A stretch of 64,000 nucleotides of DNA from Saxidomus purpurata (lineage: Eukaryota > Mollusca > Bivalvia > Venerida > Veneridae): contig JAFMSR010000015.1 of the NCBI GenBank assembly GCA_022818135.1, forward strand, positions 25,131,627-25,195,626. The letters are read 5' to 3'. This document shows, one piece after another, positions 24,063-39,200 of the stretch (positions within the stretch are counted from its first letter, which is position 1; each line of letters begins with the position of its first letter). The translations under genes were made by a program, and so were the position numbers. The notes below the pieces were generated by a model that searched no databases, had not been told where the DNA came from, and saw only the letters and a list, made by a program, of their open reading frames with translations.

Positions 24063-25049
24063 CATATAAATTTTTTTACACCTTTGCAACCAGATTAGGT
24101 GATGAGCAACCTGCAAACACGTCCAGTGTAGGCTGACCCTGCTCCATCTCCTTTAGCTATTCTTTAAAGATCATCTTTCCTAACAGATAATGTTTCTGCC
24201 TGGACCAAAAACTGGATAAGCCACATTTATTAGGAGTCAAGGCTATTGTAAAATTTGAAATAAATTTAGCTATGTCCTGCATGATTATTATTATGTTACT
24301 TCACAAGAAATCTTCTAACAATGGGTATCAGAATTACTCCCCTTACAGTATTCTAAATAATGTACTGCTTAAAGAAACTTAACAAGCATAAGATGAAATA
24401 CTAAAGTACCTTTAACACAAAGTAAGATAAATGTAATTAATGGTAGCTTAAGATTTTGGTTTTAATCTTATAATATAAAAACCACAGAGGTTAAAACATT
24501 TTTATTATGACAGTGTGAAACCTACACTTATTGAAGTCTTTTAATACTTCATTAACTACTTTCATGAGATTCCAAATTGCCCATTGTCTTTAATATTTGC
24601 ATCCAGCATTTAAACAGAATGCAGGGAAAAAGCCTGCAAATAGTTAGGCAGATGATGAGCAAATTAAAGTGTTTTATGAAAAGAAAGAGACAATTTACTG
24701 ATAATAATGATTTTAACCCATTTTTTCTATTTTACTCAGAAAGCATAGATGAGATTTACAACATGCTTACCCAGGTTACCAGCCACTTAAATTGGAATTG
24801 AAAAGGTTCAGGCGTCAAATTAGCAAAGGAAACAATTTATCAAATGTACGAGTAGTTGGGCATTCTGATACAAAACATGAATACAAAATGCCAATAAGCC
24901 TCAGGGTTTTGTGGTTGATATCCAATCACTGTTAATCATTAGCAACTATCATTTGCGCCTAATACTGGACCTGTTGCTATAGTTAAGCCACTCATATAGC
25001 CTTGAACAACTTTGTGTGCCTGCGAAAACAGTTTCAACTTTGAGAAACT

Positions 25050-28000
25050 TCAAAAGTTTTGTGGCTGATACTGATTATAACTGGGAGCCATTTGTGGTTG
25101 TGCCTGATTAGGGACCTGCCGCTGTAACTGAGCGAGTAAAGCAGCCGTCTGCTGATTTGGCTGTTGCTGGGCTTGCATCTGGTGCTGTTTCTGCTGCATC
25201 TGTAACAACTGCTGCTGCCTAAGCTGCTGAAGACGTTGCTGCTGCTGCGGTGTTGGCATTCGCTGCATAAAGGGCCCACCACCTCCAGGGCCCACTGAAG
25301 GGGATGGACCCATCTGGTTGTAGTTCCCCATGCCACTCATGGTGCTTGGAGGGTTCATGCCACCAGACTGCATGGCAATCCTTCAAATAAAAATACATAG
25401 ACACTATAGCTTTATATTACAATTCCTGTAACATTAATTCATGTAGATTAGATTAGATTGTCTCACTTGATGAAGATAGCAGTAGACTTGGTTTGGCTCA
25501 ACTTTAGATACATTTTATCAGGTAAGCACTTCTTTTCAGTATGATTAATTTAAGTAGTTGGGAATTCACAAAGAATGAAGTCAAAGTTTTAGTTTTGAAG
25601 TAAATTTTCCTTATCTTTGGATTTTTAGGACTTTGTGGCTTTGGTTTCAATTGAAAAAGATCTGCTCAATATACCTTTCAATTTGTGTGTGTATAAAATT
25701 AGAAGCAAAAGACATTTTCTTTAAAATTTCTTATAATTGATCTTTGATGAAACACATTTCAAACGAGGCTTTTCCATATAACAACAAGTAAACCACTAGC
25801 AAATACATGTATTTCTATTGTATCTGGTTGTAGAATGCCAGCTTCTTTCATACACATACCTTGGGGTACTGGAGTATGGTACTTGTGCTGGCTGGCTCTG
25901 AGGAGATATGTAGTTCGGTTGCTGAGGCATTGATGGCATCATTGAAGGATTCTGGGTACTCTGATATGATTGGTTGAAATTCTGTGACATCATTCCACTT
26001 GTAATTGGTTCCATTGGCTGCTGGGATTGCATGTTCCCGTAGTTGGACTGGTATGATGATGGATTCATAGGGCCTGCAGTGTAATCTGTTATAAGAAACC
26101 AATTCCAACACCTAATCAACTACTTATAACATCAAACACTTACTCTTAACTTGTAATGAGACATCATCAAATTTCTGCAATTTCCTGTTTCCTTTCTCAA
26201 ACATTGTTTCAATATTCCTATACAAGCCTATATTTGCCCTATTAGTGCCTATTTCTAAACTTTCCAGATATATAGCACTTAAATTACATTAAAGACTTCA
26301 GGAGCTTTCAACTACATGGTTATAGAACTTGCCACTCCTGTCTCAACTCTGAAGACTTAGCTCTGACCCACATCAGTGATTAGTGAACAAGGACCGAAAA
26401 GTCAACACTATTCTGTCAAATTTGAGGGTTTTTGGTATGTGTCCTAGAACTGTGTTCATATTGCATCTTTATTATAGTGCTAATATAGAACTTAAGTCCC
26501 TTGATTAAGCAATAATACCATATAATCTCAACCATCTGTAAGACAATGATTACCTCAATTAAACATTTTTAACAAGTATAAGGGAGACAACTCTGCCAAG
26601 CCTGAACTGTCTCATGCAAATAATATTCTACACTTCATTTTGACCATGACTGTGTTTAAATTCATTGACAAATGGAATCCCTTCAAAACTGTGAAAGAAA
26701 TTTCCTCTGCAAAGTTTTACCAAAGATCTGCATAATTATCAACTACATGTACATGAAAGACAAACCAGAAGATGCTGGTCATATCATGTCTTCAAACTTT
26801 GTTTGCCAGTGAATTATTCTACAATGTAAGTAGCGAATACAGTTTCACTATCACTTAAATATTAGATAAAGGAAGAGTACAATGTATATGGTGAAAAGTT
26901 TAGTAATACCCTGTGAAATGGACATCATTCCTGAATTTGGATTACCACCAGGTCCTGGTACATTGTTACCATAGAGACCAGGGTTGTCTGTCATTCTGTT
27001 CTGTTGATGAAACTGTTGTTGTAGTCTATGTCTAACTAACTGCTGTTGTCGTTGCTTCTGCAGCAGCTGCATACTCTGCACTGACTGCTGCGGCATGTAA
27101 CTACTGGTACCCGGCTGTCGTGCTCTCAACATTGACTGAATTGCCTGTTTTGGAGAAGCAAAGCCGGGTGCAAATCTAGGTCCTTGTGCTAAAATAGAAA
27201 ATATCCAGCTTAAAAATTCCAGTACTCAAAAGGTTGTCAATGAAAACTTTAAAAGATTCACTAGCAACTAATGGCAGAATAAAGAGCTGCACTATAGGTC
27301 AGTCCAGGCATACTGTAGTTATAAGAATGCTGCGAAGAGCATTTAAAGGTACCGGTACAAGACAAAACTTGCAGAGTCTGTATTATTCATTTTTGCACAG
27401 CTGGTTTAAACATCTTCCTTTCCTTTGTGCAAAACATCTAAAGTGTTATCTGGGTGGACCTGGTTTGAGTCCCCAATCAGCCCATTTGACACTGTCTAGT
27501 CCTTGCCACAAATGCCTCAGACAATCAAGCTACATTGTATGAAAGGGTGGCAGAAATACAAATTATTGACCCTTTTCTGTAAGCACCTCATTCATTCATG
27601 GGTAGGGTCTGAAAAGGGATCATTAGTACTATAAGTTGCATAAACTTGTTTAAAATTCAAACTTTAACCATTAGATTTATCTGAATTTCATGTTACCTGC
27701 TTGAATTGTTTGTTGTGGCATGTATGCTGGCTGCTGCGTGGCCTGTGGTGGTGCCCCGTACCAGTTAGAGGGCGGGGCTTGCTGAGGATATATCGGGTCT
27801 GTGTAGCCTGTACTGTATTGTCTTGGCATTGATGGCTGAAAGTTACAAAAAACACATCACGGAAAACCTGACCAACATCCGTATTTTAGCAGTAGGTTGT
27901 GTCTTTCCATGGAGGTAATGGCCTTTATTCAAAACTATCTGTGGGCAATTACTTACCATAAAAACAATATGTACTCCTAATACTGTTGCTTTTATATAGT

Positions 28001-30241
28001 TAATATCTAAGCTGCCTGGTATACCTTGTCTGCTGCATTTTCTTGGAGTTGGAAGAGTCATTATTCTGTTGGTGAGTGTTATCTTTGATCGCGTTAAAGG
28101 ATTACTTCGCCTATGTAATCTTAAAAAGTTTGAAAGTTAACTGAAAATAATCATATAATTATTATGAAAGAATAATTTTTATTTCTCAATGCTGTGACTA
28201 GCTAATTACAATGACTTACAGGTGTGTATGATGAAGAGGTGGTGACTCGAGACCCTCTTCTTTTCCGTGGCTTAGGTCGGTTAGAATCTACAGATGTTGC
28301 CGCCTTGACCGGCTCTCGACTTTGTTTTTCTTCCGGTTGCTTAAATATGAATCAAAATGAATTTAAAATGAACCTTTCTAAGCAAACATTTTTTTACAAA
28401 GAAAAACATTCACTTAGGTCTTATTTGTCAAGGTTCAAAATAAATTAAACATATGCAAACTTTAATAACAAAAATTTATTATTGTTTTGGTGTCAATTTT
28501 CAGAGACATATCATGTATGTACGTCAACTCTTTCCTCATAAAAAAATTAATACAAAATGATTTTCCAAACAAGGCATAAATAAGTTTTTTGTTTTCTAAG
28601 TTAACAGTACTGATACTCACAACTTTCTCAGGGGGTGGTTCCAATTCCTCAGGAGGTAGAGTAGGGGGGTCCAAGTAGTAACTAGCAGGCTTTTGTAGGC
28701 AGTGTGTATGATACAGCAACAACCTATGATAAATACAGTATTCTAACATGATTCATGATTTTGTTTCTATGTACAAAAAGGAAAGAACTTATGTTTTTTT
28801 ATGCCATAAACAATGTTTTGACACGCAGGCTGATACAACGTAAAAAATAATGTCATACTTTGCCACATGACTTTGAATAAACGATGAATGACGTTTGCAT
28901 TTATTCACCATTTATTCACCTTTGGTAACATCTGGTCATGTTCGAATTGAAATAACATCCTTATCAGCTTTGTTATCATCTTATAAGCAACTCTCCAGCC
29001 AAAGTGGTTAATTACTGCCCATCAGAGCTCCAAATTATTGTTTATTAGATGATAAACACTGATGGAACAGATGATATTTCATAATCACATTATCAACCCT
29101 TACTTTGCTGAATTTCTAAAACAAACTTGCTCTTCTTTCAATATGGACAGTCCCAATATTTGTTCAAAATGGTGGTCACTGAAAATTTACTGAATGAATA
29201 GTGAGCAGACTCTCTTGCAACCAGCAGGGTAAGAGATAAAGTGACAAACATGCCGGTAGGTCATGTCTAATTCAAGATTTGATTTAATGACCGTAATGTA
29301 CAGTCAGACATCATTCTATCAAAATCTTTTTACTGACAGATGAAAGATGGGTGAAGTCCCTAAACCAACAGCAAACAATGGGGCTGCAACGATTCAGCTG
29401 ATAACCGACTCGATTTCAATTATTTTTTGCCGATTTCGATTTTTTCGATTTTATTTTTTACATGTATATGTCACAATAATTTCAGCCCTGAAGATGAAAT
29501 GTTTCCACAATTTAGACGTATTTTTTATGGGGGTCCTTCATCAGCATGATGGAACCCATTTTATTTCGCCGGTACAATTATAAGCAACAGGGGAAGTGAC
29601 TTCGGCATGACTAAGTGTGGCTAAAGGCCGGAATTCCAGTACTAAATTATGGTTAGGCAAACTGGGACTAAAAAAAACGAATCGTAAAATATCCAGGATT
29701 GAATCGCAAATTGGATCGTGGGCGCGGTTGTCAAATTCCGATGAATCGCTTCGAATCATTGCACCTCTAGCAAACGATACAAGTTACTTGAAATACTTGC
29801 CATAACAGCATTACGAAAATCATGTACCAGTACTATTTTTGACAAATTCATTACATTTCTGTATTATCATTTCTCTGGAAAAATATTGAGATAAAGCAAA
29901 GATCAGGAACATGAATAGAATTCTCAAATCTTAAAACACTTTACAAATGCTTTTAATGCACACATACATTTTCTAAATATTTCATATTGACAGAATACTA
30001 AAAATAATGCCTTTATTGTTGATCAGCTGAATCAAAAATGAGATTGTTTTTTCAATCACAGCACAAGTGTGTATACTTGATTTTGTCAATTTTTGACCAA
30101 CCTGTGTTGTTCCTCATATTTCAGTGGCTTCTTCTCCACTCTTACAGCTCCAAAAAATGTCCAAGATAGGGGTGGTGGGTTCTTTATGCTTTCTATAACA
30201 TCCCATGGACTCACCATTTCTATCTTACCAACTTGTAAACC
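25050..30241 (-). CDS. MED12: MED12 exons 33-39: PQL region, basic stretch, Gln-rich OPA tail, stop
   Basis: Exons: 30102-30241, 28621-28723, 28220-28339, 27697-27835, 26910-27188, 25860-26085, 25050-25380. [20 protein letters not shown] and RLLLYHTH are conserved. The third of these exons carries KPRKRRGS, a likely nuclear-localisation signal. The following exons are Pro/Gln/Tyr/Met-rich ([20 protein letters not shown], then [12 protein letters not shown]) and the last ends with several short Gln runs before QPQNF and TGA. In vertebrates this PQL/OPA tail binds transcription factors such as beta-catenin. It is shorter in pure poly-Gln here than in mammals. The AK/AL-type junction at 26910/26085 joins CAG-G|AT cleanly. 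Confidence 0.95.
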
Positions 30242-33200
30242 CTGTTCATTTTATGAAATAAAGACATGAAAATGAAGAGTCAATGTATCTAATTAAAATG
30301 TTACCAAATCAAACCATCAGGATTGAGCAAGTTTAAATGAAAGTTCCTGGGTATGACATATTTGTTCTCTACTAGGTCTAACAGCTGAATCTGTTGGTAC
30401 AGTTTTGTTTCTTGTTACAAATTATACCATACTTACTGAAGAGCTACACTCTACTAACACCTGTCCACTGTCTGGCATTGTTCTGTGGTTCCAAGCCATA
30501 CTGAACAGCATAAAAGCAATTATTTAAATTACCACCAAGTTTCTGATTGGTACCTATTTTATTGGTGGGAGTTAACATCATTCGTGAAACAGCCAGCCAT
30601 TCTGTAGAGTTTCAACATGAAGTGTTCACATGTGTTTACCAGTAAATATAACTGTACCCACTGCAATGTCTTAAAGTGACATTATGCGCCTTTTTTTCAA
30701 GTAACAATCCAGCTGAAAATGGTGTGTGTACAAAAGCGTAGAGAAATAATAGCTTTTAACCCAATACACCAAACTTTTCCCGCTACCAGTATGAAAAAAT
30801 AACATTCCAAATATTGATTTTCTTATTTGACTGGGAGGGTCAATTTAAGAAAAGAACAACTGCATGCAGGAGTTGCTTCCCTTCCACTGCTGAAATCTCT
30901 ATCAACATCAACAACTACACAATCAACTACTGTAAAACAGGTTTTATTCGCGATCGTTTAATTTTCGCTAATATTCGCGATTTCGTACCTCGCGAATCAA
31001 GATGTCTAGCCGAAATTCCTAATCCAATTAAATTTCATCCAATTTGTGGAAATTACAAATGTACCTTACCCTTTTAAATTTAAAAATTGTATGTTATGAA
31101 GTTAACCCACCCCACCTTGACGTATGCAAGGTAGATGTTTCCCCCTTACTCCCAATTCGTTTTGTGGTCCCATGTTCGAAACAAATTAACAACGGCAGGT
31201 TGTAAATTGATATTGTCTAAGCGTCCTATTACACAGAGCGTGTTAAAACAATGACAGGTGTCAATAAGGTTTTTACTCTTTTGTTTGTTTGACATAACTT
31301 GTAAATCGATTGATTTAAATTTGTTTGCACATCTTTGGTTGTTGGCTACCTAAACTTAAATCAGTCATTCAAACCTGTTATGTTTGTGCATGTCAGGCGA
31401 GTGATTGTAGTACGAGTGATTTTCAAAAAATAAAGTGAATTACTTTTGAGGGACGGCTTTGTATGGGTTAATTTATCCGATGTTCTAGTTGAAACCAGTT
31501 TCAATGAAGAGGTCTTTCAGTTTTCGGATGTTGAACTCGATCAATCGCAAATTAAACAATTAGAAAAACAAATTTCGGTGTCCAAGTGTATCATTTTATC
31601 AGTCCGATTTTTTTATATCTAAAGCACCAATTTCAAATACTAATGCGGCATAATCATTAATTTAACACATTTAAATGCACAGCAACCAAAAATTGCATTT
31701 ATAACAAGAGCTGTCACATGACAGCACGCTCAACTATTCAAAAGCTTGTTGGTAAAATGGGGTTTTTGTCTAAGAACAGGAGTATTGTGTAATTGTCTAT
31801 AAGAATTAAGGTCAAAGATATGAAACTTGTTCAAAGACCTTTGTAAATGTACATTGCATTCAAAGCCTTACTCTGGATTCTGCAAGCCAACTGGAGGGAG
31901 GATGGAGGGATAATTTCAAAGATAAACATGACCTTGTATATTTGATCATGAATAATTTTGTAACTTTTCAAAATTGATATGTATAGAATTAAAAAAGCAT
32001 GACCACTGCATGCTGCATAATTATTCTATGACATTTCAAAAGAAAGCCATTTTGAGTATTTCCATATTAGTCAGGTAAAAACTGTGACAAAATTCTAAGT
32101 TCAAAAGGGCATAAATATGTCAAAAATCAAAAACATTGGTGAAGATGTTGACTTACTAGTAAACATACATTTTAAGTTTCAAGTCAATACGTTCGATAGT
32201 ATTCTATCTTTAACAAAAATTTCAAAGTTAAAAAGGGACACAAATCTATCAAAAATCAAAACAGAGTTATGGGGATTGTTTCCTCAGGTGTAGATGTTGA
32301 TGGTTGACACATACTTTTGAGTTTCAAGTCAATACTTTTGATAGTTTTCAAGATATTTGACTTTATAAAATCTTTTACCAAAAATTCTAAGTTAAAAAGG
32401 GATATAAATCTGTCAAAAATCAAAACAGAGTTATGGTGATTGTTTCCTCAGGTGTAGATGTTGATGGTAAACATATATTTTGAGTTTCAAGTCAATACCT
32501 TATATAGTATTCAAGATATTTGAATTTACAAAAAACTTTTACCAAAAATTCTAAGTTAAAAAGGGGCATAAATCTGTCAAAAATCAAAACAGAGTTATGG
32601 TGATTGTTTCCTCAGGTGTAGATGTTGATGGTAAACATATATTTTGAGTTTCAAGTCAATACCTTATATAGTATTCAAGATATTTGAATTTACAAAAAAC
32701 TTTTACCAAAAATTCTAAGTTAAAAAGGGGCATAAATCTGTCAAAAATCAAAACAGAGTTATGGGGATTGTTTCCTAAGGTGTAGATGTTGATGGTTAAC
32801 ATATAGTTTGAGTTTCAAGTCAATACCTTTGATAGTATTCAAGATATTTGACTTTATAAAAAACTTTAACCAACGCAGATGCCGACGCTGGGGCGAGTGC
32901 AATAGCCTCCTTATTCTTCGAATAGTCGAGCTAAAAATGTCACCAAAAATACACTATGTCAGTAAGATGCGCATAATGTCACTTTAACAGTTAAACTGAT
33001 TAGCTTTTAGGCAAATGTAACCTTTTAACTGTTTGGGCCTACCTATAACAGGAAGTTAGATTACCATTGTAGGGACTTAACTATATTAGTAATACATGTA
33101 CATGTAGACTAGATATAGTAATTCAAATCCTAGATTTGGATGTGAAAGTTAACTGACACCAAATAACTGACACTGATTCTGTAAGTTGATATTCATTACT

Positions 33201-36200
33201 TAATGATCCACTAATAGCATTCAATGAAATATGTGTACATGTCAGGTCATATTAATATGCTTTTTTCAACATACTTTAGAGCTATACTCTGTTATGACAA
33301 ATGACCATTTATGTAAACATTCTATGCTTTTGTGTAAACTGTATATATAAATGTATTGGTATGTATATATTACACATGGGCCAGAGGCCTTATAGCGAAT
33401 AAACATTGTCATTGTCAATGAAATTTGACTTTGAAATTAATTAATCTGACAGACATGAAACTATCATTAATACTACATATTGCATGAAAATTCTACATGC
33501 CATTAAGAAAATTTTCACTTGCCCGACATACAAACAGACCATTGCTGATTTCTATGATTCTATGACTAGGACAAATATCTTGGAGTAAAATAAGATATGA
33601 ACAAGAAATTGTTCTCTTCAAACAGCCATGGTATGCCTTTGAAATTTCTATGATTCAGTATTCTCGGGTTGACACTGGTGTCACACAAAACAACCAGACT
33701 GCAGCTTTTTGCCATAAATAGAGCAATATCTTGTAACCATTCTAAGAATATCAAATGAATAAAATTTATACAATTACCTGTTTGCGTTTGATAGAATCAA
33801 AGCCAGTGATTTTGTTGCCCTTGGTATCAACAAGTGTACCATGTGGTTCTACAGTAACGACCTCGTAGTAACGTTTTGGAAGGGGAAGTAATTGCCGTAC
33901 TTGGTCAGTTGCCTCAAATATTTTGTCTCCTAGCTCTTTCTACAAGTTTTCAACACATTGTATTGTCATTAAACAAGTCAACTGGATTGTCATTAAACAA
34001 GTCAACTGGATTGTCATAAATTTTATTAAGTTTACTGGATTGCTACAGTTTAAGCTTGAATGATAGCAAATTTTCTCATGGCAACAAACATTAGCCAGAG
34101 CTGTCAGAAGGGTTGAAAATAAAAATATTTCGTTTTTCAGACACATAGGATGTATTTACGAGTCGTTATGTTAGAGATGCTATCACTCAGCATTGACTTT
34201 TATTAGAATCCTTTATACATCGACTTCTTCAATATATATCTCTGTATATGCTCAAGAATATCTCGGACTTCTTAAATGTCTACTGCAGTAAATTCCGTAA
34301 CATTTCAACTTCAACCAAGTCACATAATATCTGTGGGCTATACAATTCATCCAAGCTGGCATATCTTGGGCTTACGCAGGCGCATGCCGTATATCGAGAA
34401 CACTTTATCGATAGTATGAAACGAATATACAGGTGTATGCCGGCAATAGCATGTGCCCATGCAACATACAGCCCCTGTCATGTAAATTTATCGCAAGATT
34501 AAACTTACTCTTAATTTTTTCACAAGGTTACCATGCACCTTTCTGTCATCTGACTTCTCGCTCGGATCTGGTACTAATGTTCCAAGCAGTAAGCAGTTTA
34601 GCATGTCCAGCACGGTGGCAAACAGTTCACTACAAAAGTAAATGTACAATTACAATTAAACCTGTTTCATTGACAATCTGTATCTAACAAACATCTGTCA
34701 TCTGTATTTTACAATCATCTGCCATTGGTCATCTGTATTTAACAATTATCTGCCATTGGCCATCTGTATTTTACAATGTTCTGCCATTGGCCATCTGTAT
34801 TTTACAATCATCTGTCATTGGCCATCTGTATTTAACAATCATCTGCCATTTGGCCATCAGTTTTAACAATCATCTGCCATTGGCCATCTGTATTTAACAA
34901 TCATCTGCCATTGGTCATCAGTATTCAACAATCATCTGCCATTGGCCATCAGTATTCAACAATCATCTGCCATTGGCCATCAGTTTTTAACAATCATCTG
35001 CCATTGGCCATCTATATTTAACAATCATCTGCCATTGGCCATCAGTATTCAACAATCATCTGCCATTGGCCATCAGTATCTAACAATTATCTGCTTTTTT
35101 CAGCCACTAGTTCTCTGTCCAGGAAGAACAAGTAAACAATTTCCTAGTAAATTCAGCTGTTTCAAGCAGCAACCTTCCTTTAGTCACAACTTTTAAAGTT
35201 TCACATTGCTGGCTGCTTAAGTAGGAATCTATTGTACACATCTTTGAGTGCTTTTTGATATAAGCCTCACTCTACCTGATATCTTAAATAGACTAGTCCC
35301 TCTCATTAACATGGACTGTGCCATTACATGCTCACAGGGAAGGCACAATGACAATGTACATGTACTGACTGAGGAGCTGAAAATGTGAACCACAAACAAA
35401 CAGCACAGATGGACATGGCTCCTCTCCTTTTCAAAGGTGAAAGCTTAAAATTGTTCACAGTTCCTTCTTGGCAAATTCCTGGTCCAGTTTTAAACATAAA
35501 TTTTGAGAGACTGCATCCACTGCCTTTTTGGTTGCCATACGTAACTTCAACCTTTGCAAGGTGTGTCTTTCTCTCTATTTATAGTGACCAGTTCAACACA
35601 ATACATTCATTACATAGACAGTCAAACCGGTCTTAAGTGACACACAGGAGAAGTTGAAATTGTGGTCTCTTTACTCAGGATTGACTATTAATGCTTGAAA
35701 TCATAAGGGAGGAATTTAAAGTGGACGTATAGGTCAGTATGTCGCTTGACTCGGGTGGTCACAAGGGCAGGTCCGACTGTATTTGAAATATGAAATCAGG
35801 ATATTTGATTACTAGTATTTAGCATTAAACTCTCAGAACCAGTGGACACAATTTTTACAATTTGTGATAATGACTTACTAGTTGGAATGCATATCAACTA
35901 CTCCACTGCTGATGAGCTGCAGTAAGAGTAACGCCCAGTCTGTCGTCAGACCCGTGTTACGCTGTATTGTGTCAAACATCCCGCCAACAAGAGATAGCCT
36001 CAATTGTAATGTCTCGTGGATGTTGTTCCTGATCTTTGCTTCATCTGGGTATTTTTCCTGCGGGATGGGAAATCAGTTGGTCAAAAACAGGATGTGATTT
36101 TAGTACTACTATATTTACAACAGTATTAAGTAACTTGTATTGTTGACTAGTTTATTACAGTGATGCAAAACTTAGCTTGAAGACCAATCTAGAAACAACA

Positions 36201-39200
36201 CCCCAACTACATTTAGAGTTAATATTCTAATGCCAAAACTATCCCTACAAACTAACACTGTAAAACCAACTTTTTTCAAAAACAATTACTTTGCAACTAA
36301 TTCATACAAGTGCCTTGTCATTGGGTCAGAAATGATATTTCTTTGTTTAATTACTCATCCATGCAGAAATTATTTTTTTACAGAACTGGAAATTAAATAC
36401 CCATAAAATACCTGTTTTTTTTTAAAATTAACCTTATCTAGAAGAAAAGTGTTTGACAACAGTAACTGTCAGTTAGGGATTCATACTTCTGCATGCAAGT
36501 CAAGCTGCTTACGAGTGTGGTGTTTGATGTTATTTATGGATAACTTTACAGATTTATGGATTACTTTATGAATTTATGGATTACATTACATATAATGGAT
36601 AACTTCACATATTTATGGATTTCTTCACATATTTATGGATTACATTACGTATTTATGGATTACTTTACATATTTATGGATTGCTTTATGTATTAATTGAT
36701 TACTTTACGTATTTATGGATTACTTTAATTAAATCTATGGATTACATTGCATATTTATGGATTACTTTATGTTTTCACTAATTACGTATTAAAGGATTAC
36801 TTTATATATTTACAATTACTTTACATATTCATGGATTACTTTACATATTTAATTTAAAGGATTACTTTACGTATTTACAATTACTTTACATATTTATAGA
36901 TTACTTTATGTGTTTACAATTACTTTTCGTATTTATGGATTACTTTACCTATTTACAATTACTTTACATATTAAAGGATTATTTTACGTATTTACAATTA
37001 CTTTATGTATTTATGGATAACTTTATGTATTTACAGATTACTTTACGTATTTATGGATTACTTTATGTATTTACGGATTAGTTTAAGTATTTATGGATTA
37101 CTTTATGTATTTATCTTAGACAAAAGATGATATCAAAACAACTAATCCTTACCAACATTTCTCGAAAACTGCTGATAAACTTCTCAAGCTGATTGAGAAG
37201 AGAGTTGAGCAGGCCTTCTCGCTGTTCATCCTGGCCTTTCAAACAGGTCAGAATCAACGATAAGAATGGCTGATGACTCAGTAACGATTTACTGAAATGT
37301 AAATTTTAAAAAACATTCAAATATTTAATGATGAGATATACTGTATGTAGAGAAATATTTGAGACAAATTCATTTTTTTGCCAATTTTTCATGACAAGTA
37401 TATTATCATAAATTAAATCACTTTGTACCTTTTCTGGTTCCTCTCTTTGTCTAGTTTGCTTTTAGGAGGTAGGAAGGTGTTGCTGTTTTCTAGCACCTGA
37501 CCTGCCTGCCTCAATACCCGGCCCTGGACACCACTGGGAAGTTTTGAGATCAGGGGAGCAACAAGCCATACACTGTTATCCTTCTCTGTGGTATCATTTC
37601 TGTAGGTAAAATGAATCTTTGTTTTTTTACAAAATTCAATGTTACTGTTTTGTATCAAGTATGTATCAAGTTCAACTTTGCAGCCAAGGAGTCTGATCAA
37701 AGTGCATACAGTTCATCTATCCATCTCACAAAACAAGCGATACAAACCCCTGCCCTGCTGGTGGTTACTGATTCTACCAGTGCTTCACAGTTTACACAGT
37801 TTTAAGTAGGCATTTCTTTGAACAACTAATGATGCTGTTGAAACTGGTAGAAAGAAAAATCAATTTTAAAAGTTTAATAGGCAAAGGTTAAACAATGTAA
37901 TAAACAGAAGTTAGAGCTTTCTAAAAGCAATTTCCTTATTCCCTCCATTCCTAAAACTGGTCTACATGTAGATCATTTAAAAAAAACTTTTGACACAACT
38001 TTAAATAACTGCAGATTCAAGAAGAGTTTCAGGGCTTTCTTTTCATAGCACAAGTTGTTTCTTGACATCTCCCATTAAAATATTACATTACAATTATGTA
38101 CATTGTAGTTTTCGCTCATGTTGACATCTGCATTTTGTTTCCCCTGAAGTTCAAACTTTTCCTCAATTTTGTGGAAATACTGTACCCCATCCCAATGTAG
38201 TGAATAAAACTTAAAATGATCTGTATTTTGAGCTGACGTAACATGCTATTTCCATACACAAAGCTTAAACTGGCTATTAACACTAAACAAAGGAATATGA
38301 AAGTGAAAGTAGAACAGAGATAGAAAAGAAATGTACATACTTGGGTGATTGTACAGGCATGGTTTCCAGTAACGCAGCAGCTTGCGAGTTGTTTGTTGTT
38401 CTACTATGGTGCTCTGTTTGCTGGTGAAACAGATGTATTGTACCCTGGGAGATGTTGTCAAGGATACTGTTTGTTTCCTAAAACAAAAATATCAACATAA
38501 CCTCAAAATTATGTCATTTTACAGCAAACTTTGTGTATGACTCCTATTTGCACTTTTCAACTTTGTTCATGGGAATCTTCTATTCAGTTATTCTTTAGTG
38601 TCAAACTTTTCAGTTTAATATCAAAGAATAGGATTGTTTACGCACATCAAGGACAAACTTAATGACAATGTTTCACATTCCTATATCTCAAACTTATTGT
38701 TGTTAAATAATGTGGCTGCCATATACAACTGTACTTCTACTGTCCGACTGGTGTTAAATTCAAGTGACTAGTTCAGTAAGTCACTGTACATTTTGTTTAT
38801 CTTAATTTCCAATACTGTAAAAGTCACTTTTTTGCAAAGTTTTCATTTTTGCTAATTTTCGTAAATGAGGCACTTCGCAAATTCATCAAACTCGCTAAAA
38901 TAGCAAAAAAAAATTTATTTTTTATATAAATTTTACACTTAAAATAGTGCTCGCACCTCACTTAAAAAACTTGCAAAACAAATTTGGAAAATCGCAAATT
39001 TAACAACTCGTGAATATAAAGCCTTTTACAGTACTAAATCTTTGTAAATCTCTGTAAAGTTCAGTATGTATTTGGTGCTAAAAACGAGCACTACATCTAG
39101 GAACAAGTCTGGATAATAGATCAGGCTGGCAAATCAGTCTGACAAACCATGTATTCATATATCAGTTTTCTATATATATCTTCCCATAAATATACATTTG

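Larger units (their letters stand above)
30675..32983. mobile_element. TTAA-target MITE carrying two nested insertions
   Basis: The outer element is bounded by TTAA at 30671-30674 and 32984-32987. Its inverted termini are AGTGACATTATGCGC and GCGCATAATGTCACT. TTAA duplication fits Kolobok or piggyBac superfamilies; the AGTG end favours the former. A sister copy lies on the other strand at about 61070-61439 and an end fragment at 55615-55665. Relative to the sister copy, this one contains extra DNA at 30930-31588 and 31705-32936. The sequence between insertions (CATTTTATCAGTCCGATTTT, GCACCAATTTCAAATAC) matches the sister copy well. Confidence 0.88.

Noticed and set aside
25848..26119. Alternative frames over the MED12 PQL exon
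   Set aside because: Only the frame reading [13 protein letters not shown] joins in phase to both neighbours and is Pro/Gln/Ser-rich as expected for MED12.
26851..26909. Extension of the MED12 exon past 26910 (frame stays open)
   Set aside because: The donor CAGG|GTATTA gives the phase needed to join the 25860-26085 exon (G|AT), and the extension reads hydrophobic non-conserved sequence.
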